From: Candidatus Hydrogenedentota bacterium
GTDB taxonomy: Bacteria; UBA8481; J006
Assembly (NCBI GenBank): GCA_003697085.1
Contig: RFFU01000094.1
Span: 1-64,000 of the forward strand
Direction of reading: 5' to 3'
Length of the DNA stretch: 64,000 nucleotides
Part shown: positions 17,482 to 25,813 of the stretch, one piece after another
Position numbering within the stretch: the stretch's first letter is position 1
Layout: the number at the start of each line of letters is the position of its first letter
Made by a program: the position numbers and the translations under genes
Notes under the pieces: model-generated
The model's input: the letters and a program-made list of their open reading frames with translations, nothing else
Told to the model about the DNA's origin: nothing
Databases searched by the model: none

Positions 17482-17554
17482 GGGGATGTAGCTCAGCTGG
17501 AAGAGCGCAGCATTCGCATTGCTGAGGTCAGGGGTTCGACTCCCCTCATCTCCA
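17482..17554 (+). tRNA. tRNA-Ala (CGC)
   Basis: A 73-nt cloverleaf. The acceptor stem GGGGATG/CATCTCC includes the G3:U70 wobble that defines alanine tRNAs. The D stem is GCTC/GAGC. The anticodon stem CAGCA/TGCTG has loop TTCGCAT (anticodon CGC, reads GCG). The T arm is GGGGTTCGACTCCCC. Discriminator A; the 3' CCA is not encoded. Confidence 0.95.
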
Positions 17555-17618
17555 AAGTATTTCTTTTGAACCCGACCTCTTTTTAAACGAGACCAGGAAG
17601 AATTCAACGATTCTAAGG

Positions 17619-17705
<87 letters not shown>

Positions 17706-17710
17706 AACGG

Positions 17711-17742
17711 AAAGGCGGCGTCCCGAAGGGACGGCGGCTTTT
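17711..17742 (+). terminator. Hairpin after tRNA-Ser
   Basis: AAGGCGGCGTCCC and GGGACGGCGGCTT form a 13-bp arm with two mismatches around a GAA loop, followed by TTTTCG. It sits 6 nt after the tRNA end and is a likely intrinsic terminator for the tRNA transcript. Confidence 0.6.
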
Positions 17743-17756
17743 CGTTTGAAATGTTG

Positions 17757-17920
17757 GGATTCGAACGGGCGTGAGCCGTTTCCGCACAAGCGGAACGCGC
17801 GGCAGGGAAGCCACGCGAGGCGAGGGGCCAGGCCCGAAGGGAGGAGGCAGGATGCCGACGAGCGAAGGGCGAATCTCCCCTTTCCGAGATTCCAAAGAAA
17901 AATAAACCGGGATTCGAACG
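17757..17920. repeat. T-arm-like repeats downstream of tRNA-Ser
   Basis: GGGATTCGAACG occurs at 17757-17768 and 17909-17920. It is the complement of the TTCGAATCCC part of a tRNA T arm, here inverted relative to tRNA-Ser. The 140 nt between them is GC-rich with many short inverted words and the sequence GAATCTCCCC near 17871. No complete tRNA folds in either direction. The stretch up to the diguanylate cyclase leader (18040) contains no gene that I can support. Confidence 0.5.
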
Positions 17921-18040
17921 CCGCGTCCGCGGGGTGCCACGAGGCGCGCGAGGAAAATTGCCATTGTCGCGGAATCAGTTCCGGAATGCGAATGGAACAA
18001 GGAAAACGGTGACGAATTTCACCGGAAAAATGCTTCTCTC

Positions 18041-18075
18041 AAGGAGAATTTATGCCGATTAAGATAATGGTCTGA
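18041..18075 (+). other. Seven-codon ORF MPIKIMV with strong RBS
   Basis: AAGGAG at 18041-18046 lies 5 nt before ATG 18052, which opens MPIKIMV and then stops (TGA 18073-18075). The peptide matches the usual first residues of response-regulator receiver domains, which continue with VDD. It lies 30 nt before the diguanylate cyclase. It may be a leader ORF or the remnant 5' end of a deleted receiver domain. Confidence 0.35.
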
Positions 18076-18105
18076 TAGCGTTTTTGGAAAGGGTGAATCC
18101 GTCGA

Positions 18106-18834
18106 ATGAGCGATAACAGTGAAGCGATGGCGGCGCGTCGAAGACGATACCAGGTGATCGACGGCGGTGTCGGGAAAAGGGATGACTTCTCCGGTCGAGC
18201 CGCGAGAGTCGATGGCCTACTCCGGAGGCGCTGGCGGGAGTTGAATCACGAACACGCCAAGATGCAGAGGGAACTGGAGCGATTGCGACGACAAAACACG
18301 GAACTGAAAAAAATTCTCTTCTCTGATCCGATGACGGGGGTCTTCAATCGATTTGCGCTCGAGAACTTTCTCGTGGAGCGCTTTGAGGATACGGAGCGCG
18401 CGCTTTTGATCGTTTTGGATATTGATCATTTCAAAAAAATCAATGATACCTATGGGCACTCGGTGGGGGACCAGGTCCTGAAACGTTTCGGCCGTCTGTT
18501 GCGGGAAAATATCCGGATCGGGGATGCGGCGGTTCGGTACGGCGGGGAGGAGTTTCTGGTTATGGCCTTCGGAATCGGCCTCGGAGACGGATTGCGGATT
18601 GCAGAACGAATCCGGACGGCCACGGAATCGGAGAAATTGCCGGGAGAGATTGCAATAACGGTCAGTATCGGAGTCGCGGCCGGACGATCTCCCGAATGGG
18701 AAGCGATCTTCGCAATGGCGGATGGCGCGCTTTACCAAGCGAAGAGAATGGGGAGGAATCGAATTGTGGCCGCCGACGACCGAGAGGAAGCACGGCGTCC
18801 GCAATTCTATCGTTACATTCCGATGGCCGGATGA
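18106..18834 (+). CDS. Diguanylate cyclase (GGDEF)
   Basis: A 242-aa cytoplasmic protein. Residues 1-40 are basic, 40-72 form a coiled coil (HAKMQRELERLRRQNTELKK), and 73-232 form a GGDEF domain (DPMTGVFNR, LDIDHFKKINDTYGHSVGD). The active-site loop GGEEF is intact at 146-150, and the allosteric I-site RIGD (137-140) lies five residues before it, so product-inhibited synthesis of c-di-GMP from two GTP is expected. No receiver, PAS or membrane sensor is present, so input must come through the coiled coil. AAAGGGTG lies about 10 nt before the ATG. Convergent with the RmlD-like gene. Confidence 0.9.
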   Translation: MSDNSEAMAARRRRYQVIDGGVGKRDDFSGRAARVDGLLRRRWRELNHEHAKMQRELERLRRQNTELKKILFSDPMTGVFNRFALENFLVERFEDTERALLIVLDIDHFKKINDTYGHSVGDQVLKRFGRLLRENIRIGDAAVRYGGEEFLVMAFGIGLGDGLRIAERIRTATESEKLPGEIAITVSIGVAAGRSPEWEAIFAMADGALYQAKRMGRNRIVAADDREEARRPQFYRYIPMAG

Positions 18835-18855
18835 GAGCAGCCGGGTTTTCGTTCA

Positions 18856-19605
18856 TTACGAACGTCCCGTAAGTTCGTTCGCTTCCTTCGCTTTCCATTC
18901 CTCCAGTCGCGTGAGGTCGAGTGAGGTATCCCGCGGGACGGGGTATTCGAGGTCGGCGAGGCGGATCGGCTGAACGTCCGGTCGGGTTTCGAGGGCGTAG
19001 TCATAGAGCGAACGTCGTTTTCCGCCGACGTTGATGACTCCCCTCAAATCGGATTGCGCCAACGCCAGCAAGATCGGAGCCGCCTCATCCACGTAAAGGC
19101 GGGACGTTATCTTATCGGTCGCGCCTTGCGCATATTCGAACGGCCGAGGCCCGAAACTGGTGCGGATGATCAAGGAGTCGGGAACGAGCCGAACGGCGCA
19201 TTCGCCGCCCAACTTCGTCCAAGCATAAGGATTTCCGGGTTTGAGCGGTTCGGTTTCCGAATGTGGGCCATCCCGATCTCCGTCGTAGACGTAGTCGGAA
19301 GAGATATAGACGAGCCGGAATCCGGCCCGGAGAGCGGCGGAAGCAATCACGGCGGTCGCCGCGATATTCGTGATGACAGCCTCGGCGGGTTTCGAGCGAA
19401 CCGCTTCCGTTTTCGTCATGGCCCCGGCGTGAATGACGATCGCGGGGGCGTAGTGATCGAGTGCTTCGGGAAGAACATCGAGACGGATTAAATCGAGTTC
19501 CGATCGGGAAGGAGCAATGAGATCGGGAGCGAGCCTCCGGAGTTCTCGGCCGAGGAGTCCGGAACCGCCGATCAACAGAATCCGCTTTTTTTCGTTCACA
19601 CCCAT
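18856..19605 (-). CDS. RmlD-like NAD(P)-dependent sugar reductase
   Basis: A 249-aa extended short-chain dehydrogenase of the dTDP-4-dehydrorhamnose reductase family. Features are the nucleotide-binding LIGGSGLLGRELRRL, VIHAGAMTKT, YISSDYVYDGDRDGPHSE, the catalytic Tyr/Lys in NPYAWTKLGGE, and LIIRTSFGPRPF. It is about 40 residues shorter than typical RmlD, mainly in the C-terminal substrate lobe. The substrate may therefore not be dTDP-rhamnose precursor, and methionine adenosyltransferase beta-like relatives also fit. It follows the PHP-TPR gene by 24 nt and is probably co-transcribed. No other rml genes are nearby. Confidence 0.75.
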   Translation of the reverse strand: MGVNEKKRILLIGGSGLLGRELRRLAPDLIAPSRSELDLIRLDVLPEALDHYAPAIVIHAGAMTKTEAVRSKPAEAVITNIAATAVIASAALRAGFRLVYISSDYVYDGDRDGPHSETEPLKPGNPYAWTKLGGECAVRLVPDSLIIRTSFGPRPFEYAQGATDKITSRLYVDEAAPILLALAQSDLRGVINVGGKRRSLYDYALETRPDVQPIRLADLEYPVPRDTSLDLTRLEEWKAKEANELTGRS

Positions 19606-19629
19606 CGAACCCCTTCTCGGCCGAACACC

Positions 19630-21327
19630 TCAGGCGCGACCGCGCGCGAGGCGTTCGAGAGCCTCCTGCGCCTCGAGGATTCGTGAATGATCCGGCGCTT
19701 TCTCCACGAATTCAAGGAGAATCTCGCGGGCTCTCTTCGGCTGACCCTTTTGTTCCAAAGTCAATCCCAATCCCAGGCGGCTGTCAGGGATATCCTTGAG
19801 ATCGAGCGATCGCTGGAAAGCATCCTCCGCTTCCTCCAGTCGGTTCAAACGAAGACGGCACCAACCGAGGTAAGAGAGAAGATGCGGAAGGCGCTCGAAT
19901 TCCGGCGCCTCCCGCAGGAGTTCTTCAAGGTGTTCCAAGGCTTCGCCGACCCGCCCCGAGTAAAAGAGAGCGACGCCGAGCTGATAGCGCGCATTGAGAA
20001 AACCTCTTTCGCGCGCAAGAACCCTTTCGAAGTAGTCGACGGCATGGTCCAGATTTCTCCTCCGGTATTCCGCCATTCCCTTGAAGAAGAGATGGATCGT
20101 TTCCGCGGCCCGCGCCGTTGCGGGATGATCCTTCGAATCGATGATTCGAGCCCCGGCTCTCCGGCACTCCTTCTCATCCCACATCGTGAAAAGGATCGTT
20201 TGCGTTCGGCGCAATGGAATGCGAGATTCAATATCCGAGGCGACAACCGCCTTCTTCAGTTCCGGCTCGATTCGTTCGTTGAGAGGAGCCAGTTTCACGG
20301 CCAGGGAATGGACGTCGGGAAAATGTTCCGCCAGGTCTTCGGGAGACATATTCTCGATCCGCGACTGAACCGACCTGGAATAATTGAGCACGGCGGCCGC
20401 CTTGGCGGCGGCCCGGCGGAATCGAATCGGTCTTCGGCGTCCGAGGAAGACGGCCATCTCGTCTTTTGTTTCTGTTCCGTCGTCCGTTGGGGGGGGAGAA
20501 AGGATTTCTTCCGGTTCCAACTCGATTCGATCCGCGACTTCCAGTGTCCGATCAGCGTATTCCGAGGGAAAACCGAGTCGTCGCATCTCCTCCTCGCTCT
20601 TGACGTAATACTCGTGCCGGCTCAATTCAAAATCCGTCGGCCTCCCGAAGCGTGTCTTGATCAGAACGTCGTGAACGCGCCAGTCCTCCGGACGATGGTA
20701 ATGGCAGTCGTTGGTAAGAACACACGGTCTTCCGAGCCGCTTTGCAGTCTTTTCGAGAGCCGCGACGGCCTTCCGTTCTTCCTCCATTCCATGAGCGTAC
20801 ACTTCGATGAAAAGGCGTTCGCCGAAGAGGTCGTAGAGCCGTTCAGCGAAACGGTGGGCTTCTTCCGGTTTGTCCTCGATGGCGCTCCACCCGATCGGCC
20901 CCGCCAGACATCCCGTCAAACAAAGCAGCCCTCGATGATGAGATTCGAGTGACGCCCAATCGACAAGGCCCAGTTTCTGCATCAAGCAGTTCTTCTTCCA
21001 GGAAAGGGAACAGAGGCGGAGAAGATTGCGCCATCCGATCAGATCTTGGGCGAGAAGAAGAAGATGATAGCGATGATTGACGCGATTGGCGATGTTCGTC
21101 GCGGCTTCCTCGACAAAGTACGCCTCCATCCCGACGATCGGTTTGATTCCTCGCGCGGCTGCTTTTGTGACGAAGGCCGGCACCGCTCCGAGGTCACCGT
21201 GGTCGGTTACGGCAAAGGCCGGCATTCCGAACTCCTCGACTCGATCCAGTGCGTCATCGATTCGCAGTGCTGAGTCGCAGTAGGAAGCCTCGAGATGATT
21301 GTGGAGATGAACAAAGCGCGCGTTCAT
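19630..21327 (-). CDS. DnaE-like PHP phosphoesterase fused to TPR
   Basis: A 565-aa protein. Residues 1-270 match the PHP domain that opens DNA polymerase III alpha subunits: VHLHNHLEASYCDSA (metal ligands H7, H9), FAVTDHGDLGA, GIKPIVGMEAYF, YHLLLLAQDLIGWRNLL, FIEVYAHGMEEE, LTNDCHYH (D207, H209), and YYVKSEEEM. The polymerase palm, fingers and tail are absent. After an Arg/Ala-rich linker, residues about 410-560 are four to five tetratricopeptide repeats (FFKGMAEYRRRNLDHAVDYF, ARYQLGVALFYSGRVGEALEHL in part). ATG 21327 gives the canonical N-terminus. An in-frame TTG lies 18 codons upstream. A metal-dependent phosphoesterase or nuclease brought to a partner by TPRs is the natural inference. 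Confidence 0.8.
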   Translation of the reverse strand: MNARFVHLHNHLEASYCDSALRIDDALDRVEEFGMPAFAVTDHGDLGAVPAFVTKAAARGIKPIVGMEAYFVEEAATNIANRVNHRYHLLLLAQDLIGWRNLLRLCSLSWKKNCLMQKLGLVDWASLESHHRGLLCLTGCLAGPIGWSAIEDKPEEAHRFAERLYDLFGERLFIEVYAHGMEEERKAVAALEKTAKRLGRPCVLTNDCHYHRPEDWRVHDVLIKTRFGRPTDFELSRHEYYVKSEEEMRRLGFPSEYADRTLEVADRIELEPEEILSPPPTDDGTETKDEMAVFLGRRRPIRFRRAAAKAAAVLNYSRSVQSRIENMSPEDLAEHFPDVHSLAVKLAPLNERIEPELKKAVVASDIESRIPLRRTQTILFTMWDEKECRRAGARIIDSKDHPATARAAETIHLFFKGMAEYRRRNLDHAVDYFERVLARERGFLNARYQLGVALFYSGRVGEALEHLEELLREAPEFERLPHLLSYLGWCRLRLNRLEEAEDAFQRSLDLKDIPDSRLGLGLTLEQKGQPKRAREILLEFVEKAPDHSRILEAQEALERLARGRA

Positions 21328-21802
21328 TGGTCTTGGAGTGCTAAGGGATAGGCCGCTGTGTTCGCTGTGTGCCGGCGACAAAGAAACTTTCCACGACCCG
21401 CAAGGCGTTTTTTTTCATTCAGCAAAGAAACCTCAATCTAGCCGGCCGCCTTCCTTCCAGTGCGGGAGAAGACAGGCCGGAAAAGGAACAGGCGTGACGG
21501 TACGAAATCCTTCTTCAAAAGTAAAGCCCCGAATAGGGGGGCGTGGGGTTTTGCCGTGAGAGGGCTAAAGCGCGTTTTTTTCTCCTTTCCTTATTCTGCG
21601 CGGGAACACAGACGCCGCCGCAACGCGGGGCGAGCCGGCACCCGAGGGCGGAGCCAAAGGGCGGAGTTGTTCCGCGGCGGGAGCCGCGGGGATCGGGAAG
21701 CGACGAGGGGAAAGACCCGCCTTCCTTGCGGCTGCCTCCTTCCGACCCCCCTGCGGTGTTTTCTCTTTCCCGTCGATGAAGATTTGAGGTTAGGATTCTC
21801 CT
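21328..21802. other. 475-nt divergent intergenic region
   Basis: It separates PHP-TPR (minus) and TrmJ (plus). It contains AGCCCCGAATAGGGGGGC near 21521-21540, a short GC hairpin, and a very GC-rich stretch 21600-21770 with many small inverted words (CGCGGCGGGAGCCGCGG). All frames here are Arg/Pro/Gly-rich without coding character. It does not match tmRNA, SRP, 6S or RNase P signatures that I know. A structured RNA cannot be excluded. Confidence 0.4.
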
Positions 21803-22564
21803 ATGAGAGAGATTTCTTTGGAAGAGAGGAAGCACGCGACGACGGAGGAGGAAGTCCTGGGGAGAATCGTTCCCTGTTTGGTGCGGCCGGAGGGGTCGGG
21901 CAACATCGGTTCCGCCGCCCGCGCGGCCGCCGTCATGGGATTGGGAACGTTGCGACTCGTTCAACCCCACGCTCCGATCAACCTGGAAGCAAGGAAAATG
22001 GCGGCGGGGGCTCAGGAGGCCTTACGCGCGGCGCGCTCCTGTGCTTCGCTCGATGAGGCCCTTCATGATGCCGTTTTCGTCCTGGGATTCTCCGCGCGCC
22101 GGCGCGAGCATCGGATTCAACCCGTCTGGCTCGAATCGGCCGTGCCGAAAGCCTTGGCGGCGGCGAGAAAGGGAACGGTTGTTCTTCTTTTCGGGAATGA
22201 GCGGACCGGGTTGGAAAATCCGGAACTGGACCGCGCGCATCAGGTTGTGAGAATTCCGACGTCTCGCGTCTTCTCCTCCCTCAATCTTGCGCAGGCGGTG
22301 ATGACCGCGGCCTATGAATTTCGCCGGCACGCGGGTGCGGAGATGGAAGAGTACCATTATGAACTGGCACCTGCGGAAGACGTAGAACGCTGTATTCAGG
22401 CGCTGGCCGCCGCATTGGACAGGCGCCGTTTCTTTGCAAAAGCGAAACGCACTCTTGCCCTCCGCCGTCTGCGCGATCTTTTCGGCCGTGCCGTTCCGTA
22501 TAAGAATGAAATCTCTCTCTTGCGTGGAATGATTCGTTCCCTCGACGAAGACCCGCCGGTTTAG
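21803..22564 (+). CDS. trmJ: tRNA (Cm32/Um32) methyltransferase, TrmJ-like
   Basis: A 253-aa SPOUT methyltransferase. The characteristic pieces are PEGSGNIGSAARAAAVMGLGTLRLV (motif 1, N-terminal Asn-Ile-Gly), LLFGNERTGLENPEL (motif 2 of the SAM knot), and VRIPTS-x-SSLNLAQAVMTAAYEF (motif 3). The C-terminal helical extension (residues 180-250) is the one found in TrmJ. Expected activity is SAM-dependent 2'-O-methylation of the tRNA wobble-loop nucleotide 32. It stands alone, divergent from PHP-TPR and convergent with the oxoamine synthase. Confidence 0.85.
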   Translation: MREISLEERKHATTEEEVLGRIVPCLVRPEGSGNIGSAARAAAVMGLGTLRLVQPHAPINLEARKMAAGAQEALRAARSCASLDEALHDAVFVLGFSARRREHRIQPVWLESAVPKALAAARKGTVVLLFGNERTGLENPELDRAHQVVRIPTSRVFSSLNLAQAVMTAAYEFRRHAGAEMEEYHYELAPAEDVERCIQALAAALDRRRFFAKAKRTLALRRLRDLFGRAVPYKNEISLLRGMIRSLDEDPPV

Positions 22565-22600
22565 AAACGCTTTTCCGAAAGGAAAATCAGGTCTCGAAAC

Positions 22601-23779
22601 TTACCGGAAATCTGCTCTGATCAGACGCAAAACGCGGCTTAGTTCTTCCCGCGGGTGATCCGCTTGGAGGGAGAAACGCAGTCTGTCCGTTCCACGAGGA
22701 ACCGTCGGAAAGCGGATCCCACCGACCAAAACTCCTTTCTCGAGAAAAAATCTCTTTCGTTCCATCACGAGATTGGGGTCTCCCAAGACGACCGGAACGA
22801 TCGGAGAGGGGATCGAATCCAAATGGAGGGCTTCCCGAAAAGAAAGGGTCATCTCAGTGAGACGTTTTCGCCGGAGAGGTTCTTTGCGGAGGAGTTTCAG
22901 AGCCGCGCGCGCGGCACCAACCGATGCCGGATTGATCCCTGTCGTGTAAACGAAGGACGGGGCTTTTTGCAGAGTCAAGGCGATGATCGCTTCGGATCCA
23001 GCGAGAAACCCTCCCTGGCTTCCCAAGGCCTTCGAGAGTGTCCCCATTTGAACGATGTCTTTCTCGGGTAGGAGAGAGAAATATTCACAGGTTCCGCGGC
23101 CTTCCGTTCCGATGACGCCGGTTGCGTGAGCGTCGTCCACGATGGAAAGGGCTCCAAAACGCCGCGCGATGGAGAGGATTTCGGGAAGAGGGGCGATATC
23201 CCCGTCCATCGAATGGATGCCGTCGAAGACGACGAGGAGTCGCTGAACGTGATGCCGGTCGCGAAGGTTTCGGAGCGCGGATTCGAGAGAAGCGAGGCGG
23301 TCCCGCCGAAAGACGGCGATCCGTGCTCCGCTGAGGCGACTTCCTGATACAAGGCAATTGTGAGAGGATTTTTCCAGAACGATTCCGTCGTTCCGTCCCG
23401 CCAAGGCCGTCAGAACCGCCAGCGCTGCCATATACCCCGTCGGTGTAACCAAGGCTCGTGGAGCCTGCTTGAAGTCCGCCAGTTCTTCCTCCAGAGCCGT
23501 CACGGCCGGCGATGTTCCGGCCACGAGTCTCGAGGAGCCGGCGCCGGTTCCATGATCGCGCAAAGCCGCAACGGCGCCTTCGATGACCTCGGGATGCGTG
23601 GCCAGAGAGAGGTAGTTGTTGGCGCTGAGGTTGAGCAGTCTCTTGCCGTTGTGGAAAAGAATCGGCGCGGCGCCTTTCGGAAACGTCTCGGCTTCGCGGC
23701 GGTACGCCGGATCGAGCGCGCGGAGTTCCTCCGCTACACCGGAATGCGTGGAGTGTTCCGGAGGAAAGGGAGTCTTCAT
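22601..23779 (-). CDS. Alpha-oxoamine synthase (BioF/KBL/SPT family)
   Basis: A 392-aa PLP enzyme that condenses an amino acid with an acyl thioester. Features are LSANNYLSLATHPEV, the GTGAGSSRLVAGT phosphate region, KSSHNC (His140 stacking on PLP), VDDAHATGVIG (D215, H218), and GTLSKALGSQGG with the PLP lysine at K250. The best-known members make 8-amino-7-oxononanoate (biotin), 2-amino-3-ketobutyrate or 3-ketosphinganine. Sequence alone does not decide among these. ATG 23779 overlaps the ketosynthase stop as ATGA. The coupled ketosynthase makes an ACP-bound acyl substrate likely. No other bio genes are in the window. Confidence 0.8.
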   Translation of the reverse strand: MKTPFPPEHSTHSGVAEELRALDPAYRREAETFPKGAAPILFHNGKRLLNLSANNYLSLATHPEVIEGAVAALRDHGTGAGSSRLVAGTSPAVTALEEELADFKQAPRALVTPTGYMAALAVLTALAGRNDGIVLEKSSHNCLVSGSRLSGARIAVFRRDRLASLESALRNLRDRHHVQRLLVVFDGIHSMDGDIAPLPEILSIARRFGALSIVDDAHATGVIGTEGRGTCEYFSLLPEKDIVQMGTLSKALGSQGGFLAGSEAIIALTLQKAPSFVYTTGINPASVGAARAALKLLRKEPLRRKRLTEMTLSFREALHLDSIPSPIVPVVLGDPNLVMERKRFFLEKGVLVGGIRFPTVPRGTDRLRFSLQADHPREELSRVLRLIRADFR

Positions 23780-24936
23780 CGCCTGCCGGATTGTTCCGGC
23801 GCTCTCGCGCGAAAGGCCGGTCTGTTCGTCCGCCCTTCGACGGCTTCCACAACGAGCGCCGTCATCGGTCCCCCGAAGCCGTACGAAAGCAGGAGCGCGC
23901 GGTTTCCTTCGAGCGGGAAATCTCTGGTCAGGATACAGTCGGTGCGGAAAGAGGGATCGATCGTTTCGCAGCCCGTGGTCGCGGGAGCGAGACCGCGGTG
24001 AAGCGCGTCGATGGTCAAGAGGAGTTCGACGGCGCCGGCCGCTCCGAGACAATGTCCGGTCAAGCCCTTCGTGGACGACGCCGGAACGAAGACGCCACGC
24101 GAGTCGAAGAGGAGCCGGAGGGCGTCCGCCTCGGCGGCATCGTTGATTTGAGTTCCGGTTCCATGAAGGTGAACGTAGTGAAGGTCGGAGGTTTCGAGGC
24201 CGGCGGAGTTCAGGGCGGCCAAGGCAAGTTCTGCTATCGCTTCGCCATCGGCCGTTCCACCGTAGGCCGAGGTGGTGTTGGCGCGCTGGGCGTATCCGAG
24301 AATTCGTGCCGAAAACGCGCGCCCGTCCGCGCGGGCGTCACTTTCTCGCTCGAGAAGAATGACACCGGCTCCTTCGCAGGGGACGAATCCATCGCGCCGA
24401 AGATCGAAGGGGCGAGGCCTCGTTCGACTCAACACCCCCATTCTGTCAAAACCGGCTAGGACGAGTTCGTTGAGCGTGCCCTCTGCGGCGCCCGTCAAAA
24501 CGATGTCCGCCTCGTCCCACTCGATCATCTGGACACCGCGAATAAGACTGAGAAATCCGGTTGCGCAAGCACCGATGCACGTCGTGGCGGGACCGGTTAC
24601 ACGTGCCGGTACCGGGGCAGGGAGGAGTGTTTCGAACCACGTTTTCGCCTCCGGCCACTTATCCTGGAGATCGGGGGCAAGGCACTGTTTGTAGAGACCA
24701 TCGATGCCGAGTTTGGAGGCGGAGAGAGTGGAAGCGATTCGCGCGCCGCGGCGATTTTCGATTTCGCCTCGGACCATCGTTTCCTCGACCGCCAGACGCA
24801 ACAACGCCGCGCTACCGTCGCCTTCGACCCCCGCCGTGAGACGGCGAGGGTGGGAATCCGTTAAGGGTTCGGTGGACGCAAGAAGAAGATGCGAGGCCGA
24901 AACCACGGCGGTGCGTGAGACGTCATTTCCGTGCAT
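23776..24936 (-). CDS. Beta-ketoacyl-ACP synthase (FabF-like)
   Basis: A 386-aa thiolase-fold ketosynthase. The Cys-His-His triad is present: C124 in GACATG, H258 in HLHGTGT followed by INDAAEADAL, and H295 in STKGLTGHCLGAAGAVELL. EGAGVILLE and SYGFGGPMTALVVE are also standard. The decarboxylative condensation of malonyl-ACP with an acyl group is the family reaction. It is shorter and more divergent than housekeeping FabF (about 410 aa) and lies alone with the oxoamine synthase, so a dedicated pathway is likely. The frame continues upstream through repeat DNA. ATG 24936 was chosen as the first start outside the repeat with a plausible N-terminus. Confidence 0.8.
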   Translation of the reverse strand: MHGNDVSRTAVVSASHLLLASTEPLTDSHPRRLTAGVEGDGSAALLRLAVEETMVRGEIENRRGARIASTLSASKLGIDGLYKQCLAPDLQDKWPEAKTWFETLLPAPVPARVTGPATTCIGACATGFLSLIRGVQMIEWDEADIVLTGAAEGTLNELVLAGFDRMGVLSRTRPRPFDLRRDGFVPCEGAGVILLERESDARADGRAFSARILGYAQRANTTSAYGGTADGEAIAELALAALNSAGLETSDLHYVHLHGTGTQINDAAEADALRLLFDSRGVFVPASSTKGLTGHCLGAAGAVELLLTIDALHRGLAPATTGCETIDPSFRTDCILTRDFPLEGNRALLLSYGFGGPMTALVVEAVEGRTNRPAFRARAPEQSGRR

Positions 24937-24959
24937 AACAGAGAAAAGTCTAACAGGAG

Positions 24960-25175
24960 CCTCAACACGGAACCACGGTAGAAATACAAGGATAGGGGCA
25001 AGGACGAAGAAAAAGGCAAAAGTCAAAAGGAAAAAGGCAAAACGGAAAAGGGAAAAGGGAACGGAAGATTTGGAGCGGAAACTCTCCAGTCTGCGAATTG
25101 CCGATCCGCCCGTGGTGTCATTCCGAGCGAGGCGGCGCGCAGCGACGCCGACGAGGAATCCCCCAAGATTGCTGA
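24960..25175 (+). repeat. Composite repeat, copy 2
   Basis: The same module order as the minus strand of 3755-3950: ACACGGAACCACGG, a purine tract of AAAAGGCAAAA words, GGAAGATTTGGAG, CTCTCCAGTCTGCGAATTGC, GTGTCATTCCGAG, and GACGAGGAATCCCCCA. It occupies the promoter side of the ketosynthase gene. No gene is supported in it. Confidence 0.7.
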
Positions 25176-25182
25176 CAACCGC

Positions 25183-25230
25183 CTCGTTCTCCCTCGCCCC
25201 TCGGGGGAGAGGGTTGGGGTGAGGGGGGCG
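25183..25230 (+). repeat. CTCGGGGGAGAGGGTTGGGGTGAGG-type element
   Basis: A copy of the GC-rich CCTC...GGGGAGAGGGTTGGGGTGAGGGG element that is scattered in intergenic DNA of many bacteria. Its imperfect palindrome (CCCTCGCCCCTCGGGGGAGAGGG) can form a hairpin. It is inserted between composite-repeat modules here. Confidence 0.55.
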
Positions 25231-25354
25231 CTTTGGAACCACGGCGGGATACCGCGAGAAGGGGTTTCCTCGCTAGCGCTCGGAATGACAACGCGGACGG
25301 CGATCCACCCCACAGGTTCGAGAACCTGCGCTCGATTTTCGCCGTGTTATGGAG

Positions 25355-25450
25355 CGCAGACTCTTCAGTCTGCGTTTGGCTGATCCGCCCCTCCGGGGTG
25401 TCACTCCGAGGAGGGTGGAGCCCGACGAGGAATCCCCCACAAATGCCCCC
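25355..25450 (+). repeat. Composite repeat, partial copy 3
   Basis: GCAGACTCTTCAGTCTGCG (an internal palindrome), GGCTGATCCGCCC, GTGTCACTCCGAGGAGG and GACGAGGAATCCCCCACAAATGC. It repeats the second half of copies 1 and 2 without the purine tract. A further fragment, CCGAGGAATCCCCCACAAATGC, lies at 26863-26884 after the SGNH gene. Confidence 0.65.
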
Positions 25451-25453
25451 GGG

Positions 25454-25630
25454 TGCATGGCAAATTGTGGGCAGGGTCAAGTTCGGCAGACAGCCCTTTC
25501 TGGGAGCGCAGGCATCTTGCCTGCCAAAACGGGCTCTTAGAAGGTTACCTTTCGGTCTCCCCGATCATATTCGGGGTTTCGCCCAGGAGCGGACCGATAG
25601 GATTCGGCAAAAGGTGCTCATTTTCGCCGT
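25454..25630 (-). repeat. Dispersed 180-bp repeat, copy B
   Basis: Inverted counterpart of 17242-17420, about 80% identical by eye over the full length, abutting the partial composite repeat. It carries the palindrome GCAGGCATCTTGCCTGC. From 25631 to 25813 I see no further feature apart from the leader of the SGNH gene. Confidence 0.75.
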
Positions 25631-25813
25631 GACACAACGGAGATTTTTCCGTTGAATGGGGGCAGGACGATGTATATTTTTTGCGGTTGGGGATAAGGCA
25701 CGAGGGAAGTGGGAAGCGAGGAAATGGATGTCAGACCATCGTGAAACGAGGGAAGGTATTGTGCCGAAACGTGGCGAAGAAATCGTGTTGCACGTTATTC
25801 GGCGTTTTTCCGT

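Noticed and set aside
21460-21800. Possible structured RNA or small gene in the GC-rich gap before trmJ
   Set aside because: No match to tmRNA, SRP, 6S or RNase P hallmarks and no frame with coding character; recorded only as an intergenic region.
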